A stretch of 64,000 bases of DNA from Pseudomonas sp. BSw22131 (GTDB lineage: Bacteria; Pseudomonadota; Gammaproteobacteria; Pseudomonadales; Pseudomonadaceae), in assembly GCF_026810445.1 (NCBI RefSeq), contig NZ_CP113949.1:124001-188000 (forward strand), read 5' to 3'. Numbering within the stretch: the first letter of the stretch is position 1; every line of letters begins with the position of its first letter. The notes under the pieces were generated by a model that saw nothing but the letters and a program-made list of their open reading frames with translations, ran no database searches and had not been told where the DNA came from. Both the position numbers and the translations under genes were made by a program. Shown here piece after piece: positions 1-7,903 of the stretch.

Positions 1-2
1 AT

Positions 3-221
3 AAGCCGGGCCATGTGAGCACTACGATGCCGGGCAATATCGTCGATGTGCTGGTCAAGGAAGGTGACACTGTCAGGGTGGGTCAGGCGGTGTTGATCAC
101 TGAAGCAATGAAGATGGAGACCGAGGTTCAGGCAGCGGTCACTGGCAAAGTCGTGGCGATTCATGTGGCCAAGGGTGATCGCGTGAACCCAGGCGAGATG
201 CTGGTCGAGATCGAGGGCTGA
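3..221 (+). CDS. Biotinyl (BCCP) domain, C-terminus of oxaloacetate decarboxylase/pyruvate carboxylase-type subunit (5' end outside window)
   Basis: The reading frame is open from the window edge, so this is the last ~72 residues of a longer protein. It shows the biotinyl-lipoyl fold, with the biotin attachment motif EAMKMETE in the middle (the lysine carries biotin) and the typical end GDRVNPGEMLVEIEG. In this family the domain swings carboxybiotin between active sites. In Pseudomonas the usual host of such a C-terminal domain near this locus is the OadA/PycB-like carboxyltransferase subunit, but the catalytic part is not in the window, so the exact enzyme is inferred. A rho-independent terminator follows at 295-322. 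Confidence 0.85.
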   Translation, partial: KPGHVSTTMPGNIVDVLVKEGDTVRVGQAVLITEAMKMETEVQAAVTGKVVAIHVAKGDRVNPGEMLVEIEG

Positions 222-294
222 TGGCACCGCAATACTGACACCGAGGCGCCCATCGAGCGCCTCAGGTCACGTAAAGAATTTTTGATTTCCTCTG

Positions 295-322
295 GGGGAG
301 CTCTCGTGGCTCCTCTTTTTTT
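295..322 (+). terminator. Rho-independent terminator after the biotinyl-domain gene
   Basis: Seven base pairs (GGGGAGC with GCTCCTC, including a G-T pair) enclose a seven-base loop and are followed directly by seven T residues. A second GC-rich hairpin without a T tract lies at 243-263 (GAGGCGC/GCGCCTC). Confidence 0.8.
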
Positions 323-399
323 GCCTGCGATTTGGCTGGCGATATCGCTGTTTCACGTAGGGGTCCCCGCAACAACGGATGACCTATACAACCTGCGCG

Positions 400-993
400 T
401 TATTTGTAGTTTTTCTGAAAGATTTGCAGCACGTCTTTAAAGCTCACCTTGCGACTGGCGATCTTTTGCATTTTGTCTTCTGGCAGATAACTGAACTTGA
501 CGTAGAGCAAATCACCTTTCTGTTTTTCGGTTTCTTTCAGGCCCGCCAGGGACTTCTTCATGGCGTCCAGTGTGGTGGGAGCGGTTGCGATACTCACCCA
601 CGCCGGCACCGGAATCGCGCCGGCAAAATAACTGACGACCTGGACCATCGTGTCGCCGATTCCGAATACACCTGTGAATCGCGCTTTGGGTGTGTACGGT
701 GAAATACCCATGTAGATATCGGGCAGGGACGTGATTCGGTTTTCAATACCTTGATGTTGATGGCTCAACAGGAAATCGAATATTTGCAGCGCTGTTCCCA
801 CGATCACCAGCGACTGCGCACCGGTGCCCGTCTCCGAGAACAGGTGATAGTTGTTGCTGCTGACGACCGATTTTTTCAGCTGACCTCGATCAACAATGAC
901 ACTTCCATACTTGCCTGCCGACAGCGTTGGCTTGGGCACGCGCCATGGATTAATCGGCGCGACGGGAGGGGTTACTGCACTGGTATTTATCAT
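400..993 (-). CDS. Hypothetical protein, 197 aa, no recognised family
   Basis: I do not recognise this protein. The chosen ATG at 993 has an AAGG Shine-Dalgarno nine bases upstream; an in-frame ATG at 1002 has the same AAGG touching it and is a poorer start. The first 25 residues are rich in Ser, Thr and Pro and lack a signal peptide. The middle (from about GVFGIGDTMVQVVSYFAG) is hydrophobic and could be one or two membrane-associated helices. The C-terminus is basic. Base composition is lower in G+C than the flanking genes, suggesting accessory DNA. No partner gene overlaps it; the next gene upstream on the same strand is an acetyltransferase 200 bases away. Confidence 0.6.
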   Translation of the reverse strand: MINTSAVTPPVAPINPWRVPKPTLSAGKYGSVIVDRGQLKKSVVSSNNYHLFSETGTGAQSLVIVGTALQIFDFLLSHQHQGIENRITSLPDIYMGISPYTPKARFTGVFGIGDTMVQVVSYFAGAIPVPAWVSIATAPTTLDAMKKSLAGLKETEKQKGDLLYVKFSYLPEDKMQKIASRKVSFKDVLQIFQKNYK

Positions 994-1192
994 CTCTAAC
1001 ATCCTTGTTAGTTATGGGGGGGGCTCCGATATGGAGCGTTATGGTTGCCGCGCCTAACGTAAGCGTTGCCCGCGAAAACCGCCAGACGATAAGTGGCGCA
1101 GTGTATTGCCGGTTGTAAACAAGCGTATGCAGTCGGTGAAAAGGCGCGATGCATAACCTCGGCGATGCATGGGCCATTCGCGTGCGCCTCTA

Positions 1193-1873
1193 TCACTGAG
1201 GGTGAGTACCACGGCAGCTTTCCAACGTTTTGAGCTGTAAATCATTTTCAAAGTTATCCGTATCCAGCCACGTCTCGAACGCGTTTTGCAGCACGGGCCA
1301 TTCGCTGTCAATGATCGAGTACCAGGCTGTGTTGCGGTTCCGGCCTTTCACCACCATGTGTTGGCGGAACGTCCCTTCATAGGTGAAACCGAAGCGCTCG
1401 GCTGCGCGCCTGGAGCGGGCATTGTCGCCATTACATTTCCATTCCAGACGCCGATTGCCCAGTGCGAAGGACTCTCTGGCCAACAAATAAACCGCTTCGG
1501 TGCCTTTTGGAGTGCGCTGCATGGAGGCGGCAAAGGTGACGTGACCAATTTCGATGCGGCCATGGGCTGGAATAATCGACATCAGGCTCAGGTAGCCGTC
1601 AGTAGCGCCGGTTTGCTGATCGATCACGGTGTAGAACCACGGGTCGGTTCCGCCTTGAAGCGACGACAGAAACTCATCGAACGCCGCTCGCTCGGAGAAA
1701 GGGCCGTATGGCAAATAATCCCACAGCTTTTCATCGCAGCCAGGACCTTGCAGTGCGCCCCATAAGCCGTCTCCATGGCGCGCGAGGTCAAGCTTTTCCA
1801 GCCGCACGAATCGGCCTTCCAGCGTGCGGGTTTCAGGCAGTCCGGCGGGTTGCCAGTGTTCTGTGTTCGACAT
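1193..1873 (-). CDS. GNAT acetyltransferase, RimJ/RimL type
   Basis: At 226 aa this matches the RimJ/RimL-like subgroup of GNAT N-acetyltransferases, which transfer acetyl from acetyl-CoA to N-terminal or small-molecule amines. Recognisable blocks are the opening RTLEGRFVRLEKLD strand, the IEIGHVTFA core strand, and the RLEWKCNGDNARSRRAAERFGF motif, which is the characteristic C-terminal signature (compare NxxSxxxxEKxGF in the family). The substrate cannot be read from sequence. It is followed on the same strand by the orphan gene at 400-993 and preceded by a second GNAT gene, with 31 bases between the two acetyltransferases, so co-transcription is plausible. Confidence 0.85.
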   Translation of the reverse strand: MSNTEHWQPAGLPETRTLEGRFVRLEKLDLARHGDGLWGALQGPGCDEKLWDYLPYGPFSERAAFDEFLSSLQGGTDPWFYTVIDQQTGATDGYLSLMSIIPAHGRIEIGHVTFAASMQRTPKGTEAVYLLARESFALGNRRLEWKCNGDNARSRRAAERFGFTYEGTFRQHMVVKGRNRNTAWYSIIDSEWPVLQNAFETWLDTDNFENDLQLKTLESCRGTHPQ

Positions 1874-1904
1874 GTGCGGTCATCCGTTCGGTGTGATTCA
1901 GGGC

Positions 1905-2351
1905 TTAAAGCATTTTGCGGAACTGGATATAGCCAGGCCGCTGCGCAATACGTTCGTAAAGCTGGATCGCCGTTGCATTGGTTTCGTGGGTCAGCCAGTG
2001 AACCTTGTCGCAGCCGTCCTGCTTCGCCGTGACGTAAACGTGTTGGATCAGCAAGCGTCCGACCCCGGTGCCGCGCTGTTCGGGCGCGACAATCAAGTCC
2101 TGCAGGTAGCACGCATTGTGGATGCTCCAATTGGAGCGGTGGTAGATGAAATGCACCATGCCCACCGCGTTTCCATCCTTCCAGGCCAGCGCAGCATGAG
2201 TCGGCTCGCTGCCATCGAGTAAGCGCTCCCATGTGCTCTGGCTGACGCTCTCTGGCAGTTCGGTTTTGTAGAACCGCAAGTAGGCTTGCCACAGGGGCAA
2301 CCATTGCGCGTGGTCGTCAGGGGTGACCGGTTTTATCTGGACGTCAGGCAT
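1905..2351 (-). CDS. GNAT acetyltransferase, PaiA-like position next to a PaiB homologue
   Basis: This is a compact 148-aa GNAT protein. The acetyl-CoA pyrophosphate loop reads EQRGTGVGRLL (RGTGVG at residues 93-98), preceded by the LQDLIVAP strand and followed by NATAIQLYERIA, the usual final helix. Its start codon overlaps the end of the PaiB-like gene by eight bases, so the two are probably translationally coupled. In Bacillus the PaiA acetyltransferase (a polyamine N-acetyltransferase) and PaiB are likewise paired. The genomic pairing suggests an analogous role here, but sequence similarity to PaiA itself was not tested. Confidence 0.88.
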   Translation of the reverse strand: MPDVQIKPVTPDDHAQWLPLWQAYLRFYKTELPESVSQSTWERLLDGSEPTHAALAWKDGNAVGMVHFIYHRSNWSIHNACYLQDLIVAPEQRGTGVGRLLIQHVYVTAKQDGCDKVHWLTHETNATAIQLYERIAQRPGYIQFRKML

Positions 2352-2985
2352 CCGAGTCTCCTTGGCTCATCAAGTGGGCAACGTGCCGATCGTTTGCATC
2401 ACCGCTGGCGGTCAGGCCATCTCGCACCCCGGCGGCGTCCTCGGCGCTGCGGTTCTGGTTTAATTTGCGCTTGCCCTCAAGTCGCGTAATGGACAGCGCA
2501 AAGCCGACGATGGCACTCAGCATCTTTTCGATGTAGTCGGCTGGCGCATCAGCCACGGCCCAAGGGGTGGGGCGTCTGGACTCATGTTTGTCGGTCAATG
2601 CACTGACCAGCGCGAGCAGGCGCTGATGGTCGGTGAACACTTCGGCGCGCCCGTAGGCGTGAATGGCCAGGTAGTTCCAGGTCGGCACCACCTTCCCGTG
2701 TTCAGCTTTGGCAGGGTAGAACGAGGGGCTGATGTAGGCGTCGGCGCCCGGAAAGATCACCATCACTTCGGCGCCATTTTTTAGCGCTTTCCACTGCGGA
2801 TTGGCCTTGGCGAAATGCCCGTAAAGCGTGGCGTGCTCACCTTCCTCAGGCCGGAACAGAAGCGGCAGATGGCTCGCTTGCAGTCCCGAAGCATCGCACG
2901 TGACTAGAATAGCCAGCCGGGCGCCCTCAATCTGCGTATGCAGGCTGGCGACATCGGCTTCTTTGAAATAGCTAGGTGTGTACAT
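2344..2985 (-). CDS. FMN-binding negative transcriptional regulator family protein (PaiB-like)
   Basis: The 213-aa protein begins MYTPSYFKEADVASLHTQI, the standard opening of the PaiB/FMN-binding split-barrel family, and contains the conserved HLPLLF and YGHFAKANPQW segments plus ISPSFYPAK and VPTWNYLAIHAYG. These are the flavin-binding split-barrel signatures. PaiB was named as a negative regulator of sporulation and protease genes in Bacillus, but in most bacteria the family acts on an unknown substrate. It overlaps the downstream GNAT gene and is divergent from a MocR regulator across 89 bases, an arrangement that suggests MocR controls the pair. Confidence 0.9.
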   Translation of the reverse strand: MYTPSYFKEADVASLHTQIEGARLAILVTCDASGLQASHLPLLFRPEEGEHATLYGHFAKANPQWKALKNGAEVMVIFPGADAYISPSFYPAKAEHGKVVPTWNYLAIHAYGRAEVFTDHQRLLALVSALTDKHESRRPTPWAVADAPADYIEKMLSAIVGFALSITRLEGKRKLNQNRSAEDAAGVRDGLTASGDANDRHVAHLMSQGDSDA

Positions 2986-3024
2986 GGGATTTTCCTTGGC
3001 GACGGGCCCAATCCTAGGCAGCCT

Positions 3025-3071
3025 ATTGGTCGGTTGTAAGAACCATTAATGGTCAATTTCATAGGACCAAT
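3025..3071. promoter_or_regulatory. Putative operator cluster between the PaiB-like gene and the MocR gene
   Basis: Within the 89-base divergent promoter, ATTGGTC (3025-3031) and ATGGTC (3049-3054) are in direct orientation, and GACCAAT (3065-3071) is inverted. The middle site lies in a perfect 12-base palindrome ACCATTAATGGT (3042-3053). Direct plus inverted GGTC-type half sites are the usual layout of operators bound by MocR/PdxR-family regulators. The last half site sits directly before the MocR start codon and overlaps its ribosome binding region (AGGA), which would allow autoregulation. Assignment to this MocR is inference. Confidence 0.5.
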
Positions 3072-3074
3072 CAC

Positions 3075-4628
3075 ATGACACCGTCAAAGCCCTCGCTGAC
3101 CTTCGACTTCGCCGGTATCGAACTGGACCCGCGTCAGGGCCTTAGCCGTCAGCTTTACCAAGGCCTGCGCCAGCGGATTCTCGACGGTCGTCTGGGCGGT
3201 GGCACGCGCTTACCCGCCAGCCGGGATCTGGCGGCGTTGTTGTCGATCTCGCGTAATAGCGTGATGCGCGCATACGACCAGCTTTACGCCGAAGGCTTCA
3301 CTGAGGGGCGTGTTGGCGATGGGACTTACGTCGCTCATCTGCCCGACAAAACCACCGCTACGAAAAAACTATCCACAAAACTGTCCACAGGGTTAACAAC
3401 AGGCTTACCCACAGGTTTATCCACAAAACCGACCAAGCCCACTGATTTTTTATCCAGTAAAGTTATCCACAGCACTGCGCTGATGCTGCTTGATCGGCAC
3501 CATTTGAGCGAGCGTAAAACCGGCTTACCACGCGCTTTTCGAGTGGGCCTGCCAGCGTTTGACCTGTTCCCTTTTGCAGTGTGGGGCAAGTTGCACTCGG
3601 ATTTCTGGCGAAAGCCCGACATGCAGCAACTCGGTTACGGCGACGCCGCAGGGGAGTGGCGTCTGCGAGAGCTGATCGCTGTCTACCTGCGCACCTCTCG
3701 AGATTTGCACTGCTCTGCTGAACAAATTGTGATCACCAGTGGTGCGCAACAAGCAATTAGCCTTTGTGCACAGCTGCTGTTAGAGGTTGGCGACGGCGTT
3801 GCTGTGGAAAACCCCGGCTATCGCGCTGCCGGTCATGCTTTTGCGATTGCTGGTGCGACCTTGCACGGTATTTCGGTGGACAGCGAGGGCATAAGCTGTG
3901 ACGAGTTGGCCAGGCACGACAGCAAGCTTGTGTATGTCACGCCGTCTCATCAGTACCCGACCGGGGTCACGATGAGTCTGGCGCGGCGTCTTCAATTGTT
4001 GGCGTGGGCCGAACGAACCGGCGGCTGGATCGTGGAGGACGACTACGACGGGGAGTATCGCTACGGCGGTGCGCCATTGGCTCCGCTGGCGGCGCTGGAT
4101 CGGCAGGGTCTGGTGCTTTATGTCGGCACCTTCGGCAAAGTGGCGTTTCCTGCGCTGCGGTTGGGTTATCTGGTGTTGCCGCTGAGCCTGGTCGAGCCCT
4201 TCTGCCAGCGGCGTGCTGTGGACATGCGTCACTCTGAGATAGGCACCCAAGCGGTGATGGCCGAGTTCATCGCCGCCGGGCATTTCCAGCGGCATATCCG
4301 TCGCATGCGCCGCGCCGCGCCGAGTCGGCGTAATGCTTTGCTGTCGGGCTGGCCTGACAGTATTGCGGGGTGCGGGCCGATGCCCAAACCCATGGCGGGT
4401 CTGCACGTAGCATTAAAGGTCGACAGCCTGGCACGCGAGCAGGCGCTGGTCGCGCTGGCTGACAGCGTAGGCGTTGAGGTCAATGCATTGAGTGAATACT
4501 GGCTGCCGGATTCTTCAACGCCCATTGATGAGCGGGCAGGGTTGGTGCTGGGGTTCGCGGCGGTGCCTGAGGCAGATATCGAGCTGGCGCTGGAGAAGCT
4601 GCGCGCGGTTTGGAGCATGCGTCAGTAG
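3075..4628 (+). CDS. MocR-family transcriptional regulator (GntR winged helix fused to aminotransferase fold)
   Basis: The protein has 517 aa. Residues ~15-95 form a GntR-type winged helix (LSRQLYQGLRQRILDGRL, GTRLPASRDLAALLSISRNSVMRAYDQL). A linker at ~95-140 leads into a fold-type I aminotransferase domain with the PLP lysine in GTFGK (K355). MocR proteins use bound PLP to sense a ligand and control nearby genes. The likely targets are the divergent PaiB/GNAT pair. The linker is unusual: five tandem tetrapeptides of the form (K/G)-L-(S/T/P)-T, encoded by a 12-base repeat that also spells DnaA boxes. Rare TTA leucine codons are concentrated there. Confidence 0.93.
   Translation: MTPSKPSLTFDFAGIELDPRQGLSRQLYQGLRQRILDGRLGGGTRLPASRDLAALLSISRNSVMRAYDQLYAEGFTEGRVGDGTYVAHLPDKTTATKKLSTKLSTGLTTGLPTGLSTKPTKPTDFLSSKVIHSTALMLLDRHHLSERKTGLPRAFRVGLPAFDLFPFAVWGKLHSDFWRKPDMQQLGYGDAAGEWRLRELIAVYLRTSRDLHCSAEQIVITSGAQQAISLCAQLLLEVGDGVAVENPGYRAAGHAFAIAGATLHGISVDSEGISCDELARHDSKLVYVTPSHQYPTGVTMSLARRLQLLAWAERTGGWIVEDDYDGEYRYGGAPLAPLAALDRQGLVLYVGTFGKVAFPALRLGYLVLPLSLVEPFCQRRAVDMRHSEIGTQAVMAEFIAAGHFQRHIRRMRRAAPSRRNALLSGWPDSIAGCGPMPKPMAGLHVALKVDSLAREQALVALADSVGVEVNALSEYWLPDSSTPIDERAGLVLGFAAVPEADIELALEKLRAVWSMRQ
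3369..3471 (+). other. Cluster of DnaA-box-like nonamers inside the MocR linker
   Basis: Two perfect DnaA boxes TTATCCACA lie at 3417-3425 and 3463-3471. One-mismatch copies are CTATCCACA (3369-3377) and TTACCCACA (3405-3413), and two-mismatch copies are at 3381-3389 and 3450-3458, all in the same orientation within 103 bases. Four of the six are in the same codon phase (Leu-Ser/Pro-Thr or Leu-Ser-Ser), but the last perfect box is read in another phase (Val-Ile-His), so the nonamer recurs independently of the peptide. Whether DnaA binds here is not known from sequence. Confidence 0.6.
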
Positions 4629-4874
4629 CATTCAGTGTGGTATCAAAACCACTAAGATATATCGGAAATATATATAGCAAAATGAAAGGCAGATAATCAC
4701 TAATCAATCTAGTTTAATGATTGTATGTTTTTTATCCTAGACTATGGTTAACTGGAAGTACGCAGATTTTAGCTCGATGATGTACGACCATGCGTGTAGT
4801 GTTTTTAACGGCTCATCGTTTTCTTCGGTCAGCGTATGAGCAGTATTTTGACTTGACATAATCAGGGAAAGAAA
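4629..4874. other. AT-rich intergenic region upstream of the four-repeat protein
   Basis: These 246 bases are clearly richer in A+T than the flanking MocR gene (for example runs of ATATATCGG and TTTTTTATCC). I see no terminator with a T tract and no confident promoter hexamers. The composition shift begins here and continues into the next gene, consistent with a shared foreign origin. Confidence 0.4.
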
Positions 4875-6404
4875 ATGACAATTAAAAAAAATTTAATTAC
4901 GCCGAATGTTTCAGGCTCATTCTCCGTAATGACTGACAAGGAAATATTTGAGGCTCAGTTACCTGGTGTCGAGGTCGATTCCACCTTGAAGGTATTCGGA
5001 GTCAATGGGGGCAGTTCATTTTTTTGCTCTCTCGCATTTGATATAGAAAATAAAACGTACGACCTGTCTGATTCGGCAGGGCCTATTCAAATGACTTATT
5101 TATACGCTCCGAGCGGGTCAGACGTTGTGATAATGAGAGCCGACTCTGGAAAAGCTGAAGTGTTGTGGGATCGAATCGCTAATAATCTCAGTGTGAGTTT
5201 TAGCTGTGCCCGCAGCGGTATACCGGGTTTTACCGCGCAGGACGGCACCCTCACACTGGACACTTCAAACCTTCCTGCGTTGCCCGAATCTGATGGGATG
5301 ACTGCGACGACGAGCCTTGGGCCATTTGTTGCCAAAGTAGGGAGTCTTATCTCCGAGGGCCGAATCGTCGTGGGAGGAGGCACCGAATCTATTTCTGGAG
5401 GCTTGGGTAATTATATTTTGATTTCATTTCCGGAAAAACTTGCCGTTGGAACCTATACAGTAGGGTCGCCTGAGTTTGCTGATATTAAAATGCAATGCAT
5501 TGTCGGATCAGGTGGTTTGAAGGATGCCACCAGCGGCAGCTTTGAGTATATTGAACATGATCTGGTAAAAAAGTCTACAAGGGCGGCGTTCACTTTTGAA
5601 ACGAACGAAATCAAGATTTGGGATGGTCATTATTCTGCGGGGTATGAGTCTAACCTTCTGCGCAATGCGCGCAGAGGAACTCCTTATCTGTTAACAGGCA
5701 GCTTCAGTGGAGTGATAAATGGACAGGCCGAGCAGTCAAAAAATATGTTATCGATGCAAAACGAATATTATTGGGACATATCAGTATTTTTTAGCACTGA
5801 AACGCTCACGCTCAGCATTCCTCTAAACTCATCTGTAGGGTCCACTCCTATTGTTGCGCCGGACAAGCAGGGTGCGCATTTGGTTTATTCGGCGGGGCAG
5901 GCCCACGCAACGTCTGGGCAACTTGAGATATCCCGAATTGGTTGGGGACCGAACCTTGCACTCAACGCTACATTTGATTGCAGAAACGACAACATCGAGC
6001 CTGCGTTGACGATTCAACAAGCGTCTATTGAGATTGTTGGCCCTGCGCATCCCACCTACGTAACAGCAACGATCAATGGCCAGCCATTCCAGGCAACTAC
6101 CTTTGAAGTGCTGGATGTTTTCGGATCGACTTTGTTCGGCTATGCGGAGGACTCAAGTTTCGTATCGATAACGCTGGACCAGTCATTGCTGGCGGGCACC
6201 TACACACTGCCTGACGCCCGTATTACAATCAGTTACCATCCTGCTGGCGGTGCCAGGATAGTGGCCAAAACCGGCATTTGCGTTCTGGCGTCCGAGCTAG
6301 ACAAAGGTTACCTGTCAGGCTCGTTCAATTTTGACAACGATGGATACTCCGTCACGGGTGGGCAATTTTCCTTCGTAAAAGTGCGCCGAATGACCAAGGG
6401 CTAG
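4875..6404 (+). CDS. Hypothetical repetitive beta-rich protein, 509 aa
   Basis: I do not recognise a named family. The start has a good ribosome site (AGGGAAAGAAA then ATG). There is no signal peptide or membrane segment. The sequence divides into four weak repeats of about 100 residues (roughly 13-112, 149-249, 274-372 and 394-505). Each begins near a G-S/P-F strand, carries a central loop often ending in GTYT (AVGTYTV, LAGTYTL), and ends with a (S)SG-x-(F/L)-x-(F/I) strand followed by a hydrophobic pair of strands such as AAFTFETN or GQFSFVKV. Such alternating hydrophobic strands suggest stacked beta-sandwich domains. Codon use and A+T content differ from its neighbours, indicating horizontal acquisition. 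It lies alone between MocR and a sulfur transporter. Confidence 0.7.
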   Translation: MTIKKNLITPNVSGSFSVMTDKEIFEAQLPGVEVDSTLKVFGVNGGSSFFCSLAFDIENKTYDLSDSAGPIQMTYLYAPSGSDVVIMRADSGKAEVLWDRIANNLSVSFSCARSGIPGFTAQDGTLTLDTSNLPALPESDGMTATTSLGPFVAKVGSLISEGRIVVGGGTESISGGLGNYILISFPEKLAVGTYTVGSPEFADIKMQCIVGSGGLKDATSGSFEYIEHDLVKKSTRAAFTFETNEIKIWDGHYSAGYESNLLRNARRGTPYLLTGSFSGVINGQAEQSKNMLSMQNEYYWDISVFFSTETLTLSIPLNSSVGSTPIVAPDKQGAHLVYSAGQAHATSGQLEISRIGWGPNLALNATFDCRNDNIEPALTIQQASIEIVGPAHPTYVTATINGQPFQATTFEVLDVFGSTLFGYAEDSSFVSITLDQSLLAGTYTLPDARITISYHPAGGARIVAKTGICVLASELDKGYLSGSFNFDNDGYSVTGGQFSFVKVRRMTKG

Positions 6405-6468
6405 AACGGTGTGATTGATCCCTGGATGGACCAGTCGGTGAAGTCTCGCATTTACTTGGTCTAGTTCG

Positions 6469-6505
6469 CGCGGGGGGCGCTACGCTCAGGCGTACACTCC
6501 CCGCG
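6469..6505. other. GC-rich hairpin upstream of the YeeE/YedE gene
   Basis: CGCGGGG (6469-6475) pairs with CCCCGCG (6499-6505), and an inner TACGC/GCGTA stem closes over TCAG. No T tract follows. It could stabilise the 3' end of the upstream transcript or lie in the leader of the transporter gene, whose ATG is 26 bases further on. Confidence 0.4.
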
Positions 6506-6531
6506 ATCAATATTCACAGCCGAGTTATTAC

Positions 6532-7743
6532 ATGAGCTTTCCTTTTTCTGCGGCGCCTGATCGCAAGTCTTTCACGGCATTGATCGCCTTCGTTCTTTTA
6601 CTGATAGCCGCCGTGTTTCTCCAAGCCACCGTAGGCGGGAAACAGGTAGCGCTGCTAATCGTCGGGGCCGCTCTGGGCCTGACGCTTTATCACGCAGCGT
6701 TTGGTTTCACGTCGGCCTGGCGCGTATTCATCAAGGAGCGTCGCGGCGCTGGCCTGCGAGCGCAGATGGTGATGCTGGCGGTGGCCGTTGTGTTGTTCTT
6801 CCCTGCATTGGGCGCAGGCACCTTATTCGGCTCGCCCGTGACCGGGCTGGTTGCGCCAGCAGGCGTATCGGTGATCTTCGGTGCGTTCATCTTCGGCATC
6901 GGCATGCAGCTGGGCGGAGGTTGCGCGTCGGGCACGCTGTTCACTGTCGGTGGCGGCAATGCGCGGATGCTGATCACTTTGCTGTTCTTCATCATCGGTT
7001 CTCTGATTGCCACGCACCACGTGGACTGGTGGTTTTCGCTGCCGTCCTTCCCGGCCACTTCCATTGTGAAAACCTTTGGTGTCGTGCCCGCGCTGGTTTT
7101 CAGTCTGGCGCTGTTTGCGTTGATCGCCTTCATCACGGTGAAGCTCGAAAAGCGCCGGCATGGCGCACTTCAAACTCCTGTCATCAGTGAACACGTCGGC
7201 CTGCGTCGATTCTTGCGAGGCCCGTGGCCGTTGGTGTGGGGCGCAATCGGGCTGGCACTGCTTAATTACGCCACATTGGCGTTGGCCGGTCGGCCGTGGG
7301 GCATCACCTCTGCCTTCGCGTTGTGGGGCGCCAAAGTAGCGAGCGGTCTAGGCGTGGATGTTGGCAGTTGGGTGTTCTGGCAGGTTCCCGCAAATGCCAA
7401 GGCGCTGGCGGCACCGGTGTGGGAAGACATCACCACCGTGATGGACATCGGCATCATGATTGGGGCGTTGTTGGCGGCGGGACTGGCAGGGCGTTTTGCT
7501 CCGAGCCTGAAGATTCCGGTTCGCTCAATGGTTGCTGCCGTGATAGGCGGTTTGCTGCTGGGCTACGGCTCGCGCCTGGCCTACGGCTGCAACATCGGCG
7601 CGTACTTCAGCGGCATTGCGTCTGGCAGCCTGCATGGCTGGTTGTGGCTGGTTGCCGCTTACATCGGCAACGTGGCGGGCGTGCGGATTCGTCCGTTTTT
7701 CTTCGCCGGCGAACGGCAGCCAGTCGTGCTGACCGGCTGGTGA
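6532..7743 (+). CDS. YeeE/YedE family inner-membrane sulfur (thiosulfate) transporter-like protein
   Basis: This 403-aa, very hydrophobic protein has about ten predicted membrane segments and two copies of the family signature: QLGGGCASGTLFTVGGG near residue 130 and SRLAYGCNIGAYFSGIASG near residue 345. In the characterised member TsuA/YeeE, the conserved cysteines of such repeats relay thiosulfate across the membrane; both cysteines are present here (GGGCASG and YGCNIG). Fused two-repeat forms like this one are common in Pseudomonas. No sulfurtransferase gene (TsuB/YeeD) lies beside it, so the transported species is inferred. The gene converges on the transketolase gene across a REP-rich spacer. 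Confidence 0.88.
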   Translation: MSFPFSAAPDRKSFTALIAFVLLLIAAVFLQATVGGKQVALLIVGAALGLTLYHAAFGFTSAWRVFIKERRGAGLRAQMVMLAVAVVLFFPALGAGTLFGSPVTGLVAPAGVSVIFGAFIFGIGMQLGGGCASGTLFTVGGGNARMLITLLFFIIGSLIATHHVDWWFSLPSFPATSIVKTFGVVPALVFSLALFALIAFITVKLEKRRHGALQTPVISEHVGLRRFLRGPWPLVWGAIGLALLNYATLALAGRPWGITSAFALWGAKVASGLGVDVGSWVFWQVPANAKALAAPVWEDITTVMDIGIMIGALLAAGLAGRFAPSLKIPVRSMVAAVIGGLLLGYGSRLAYGCNIGAYFSGIASGSLHGWLWLVAAYIGNVAGVRIRPFFFAGERQPVVLTGW

Positions 7744-7763
7744 TCACGCTGCCCTTGATATCG

Positions 7764-7893
7764 TAATCGCGAGCAAGCAAGGCCTACCGGGACCGTATTC
7801 TCCTGTAGGCGCGCGCTAGCCCGCGAATGGCAGCGTGTCAGAAAGTCTTCCAATCCGACACAACGTTATCGCGGGCAAACGCGCTACTGCAGG
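7764..7893. repeat. REP cluster between converging genes (three units)
   Basis: Three short palindromic REP-type sequences are visible: around 7764 (TAATCGCGAGCAAGC), 7801-7826 (TCCTGTAGGCGCGCGCTAGC followed by CCGCGA) and 7866-7893 (TTATCGCGGGCAAACGCGCT followed by ACTGCAGG). They lie between the 3' ends of the YeeE/YedE and transketolase genes, the usual location of such elements in Pseudomonas. Confidence 0.7.
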
Positions 7894-7903
7894 TGTGCTT
7901 GCC

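Noticed and set aside
993..1192. Type III secretion (Hrp) promoter upstream of the orphan gene
   Set aside because: I looked for GGAACC-N15/16-CCAC on the coding strand and found none.
3369..3471. Replication origin (oriC)
   Set aside because: The DnaA-like boxes lie inside a MocR coding sequence without rpmH/dnaA neighbours or an AT-rich unwinding region.
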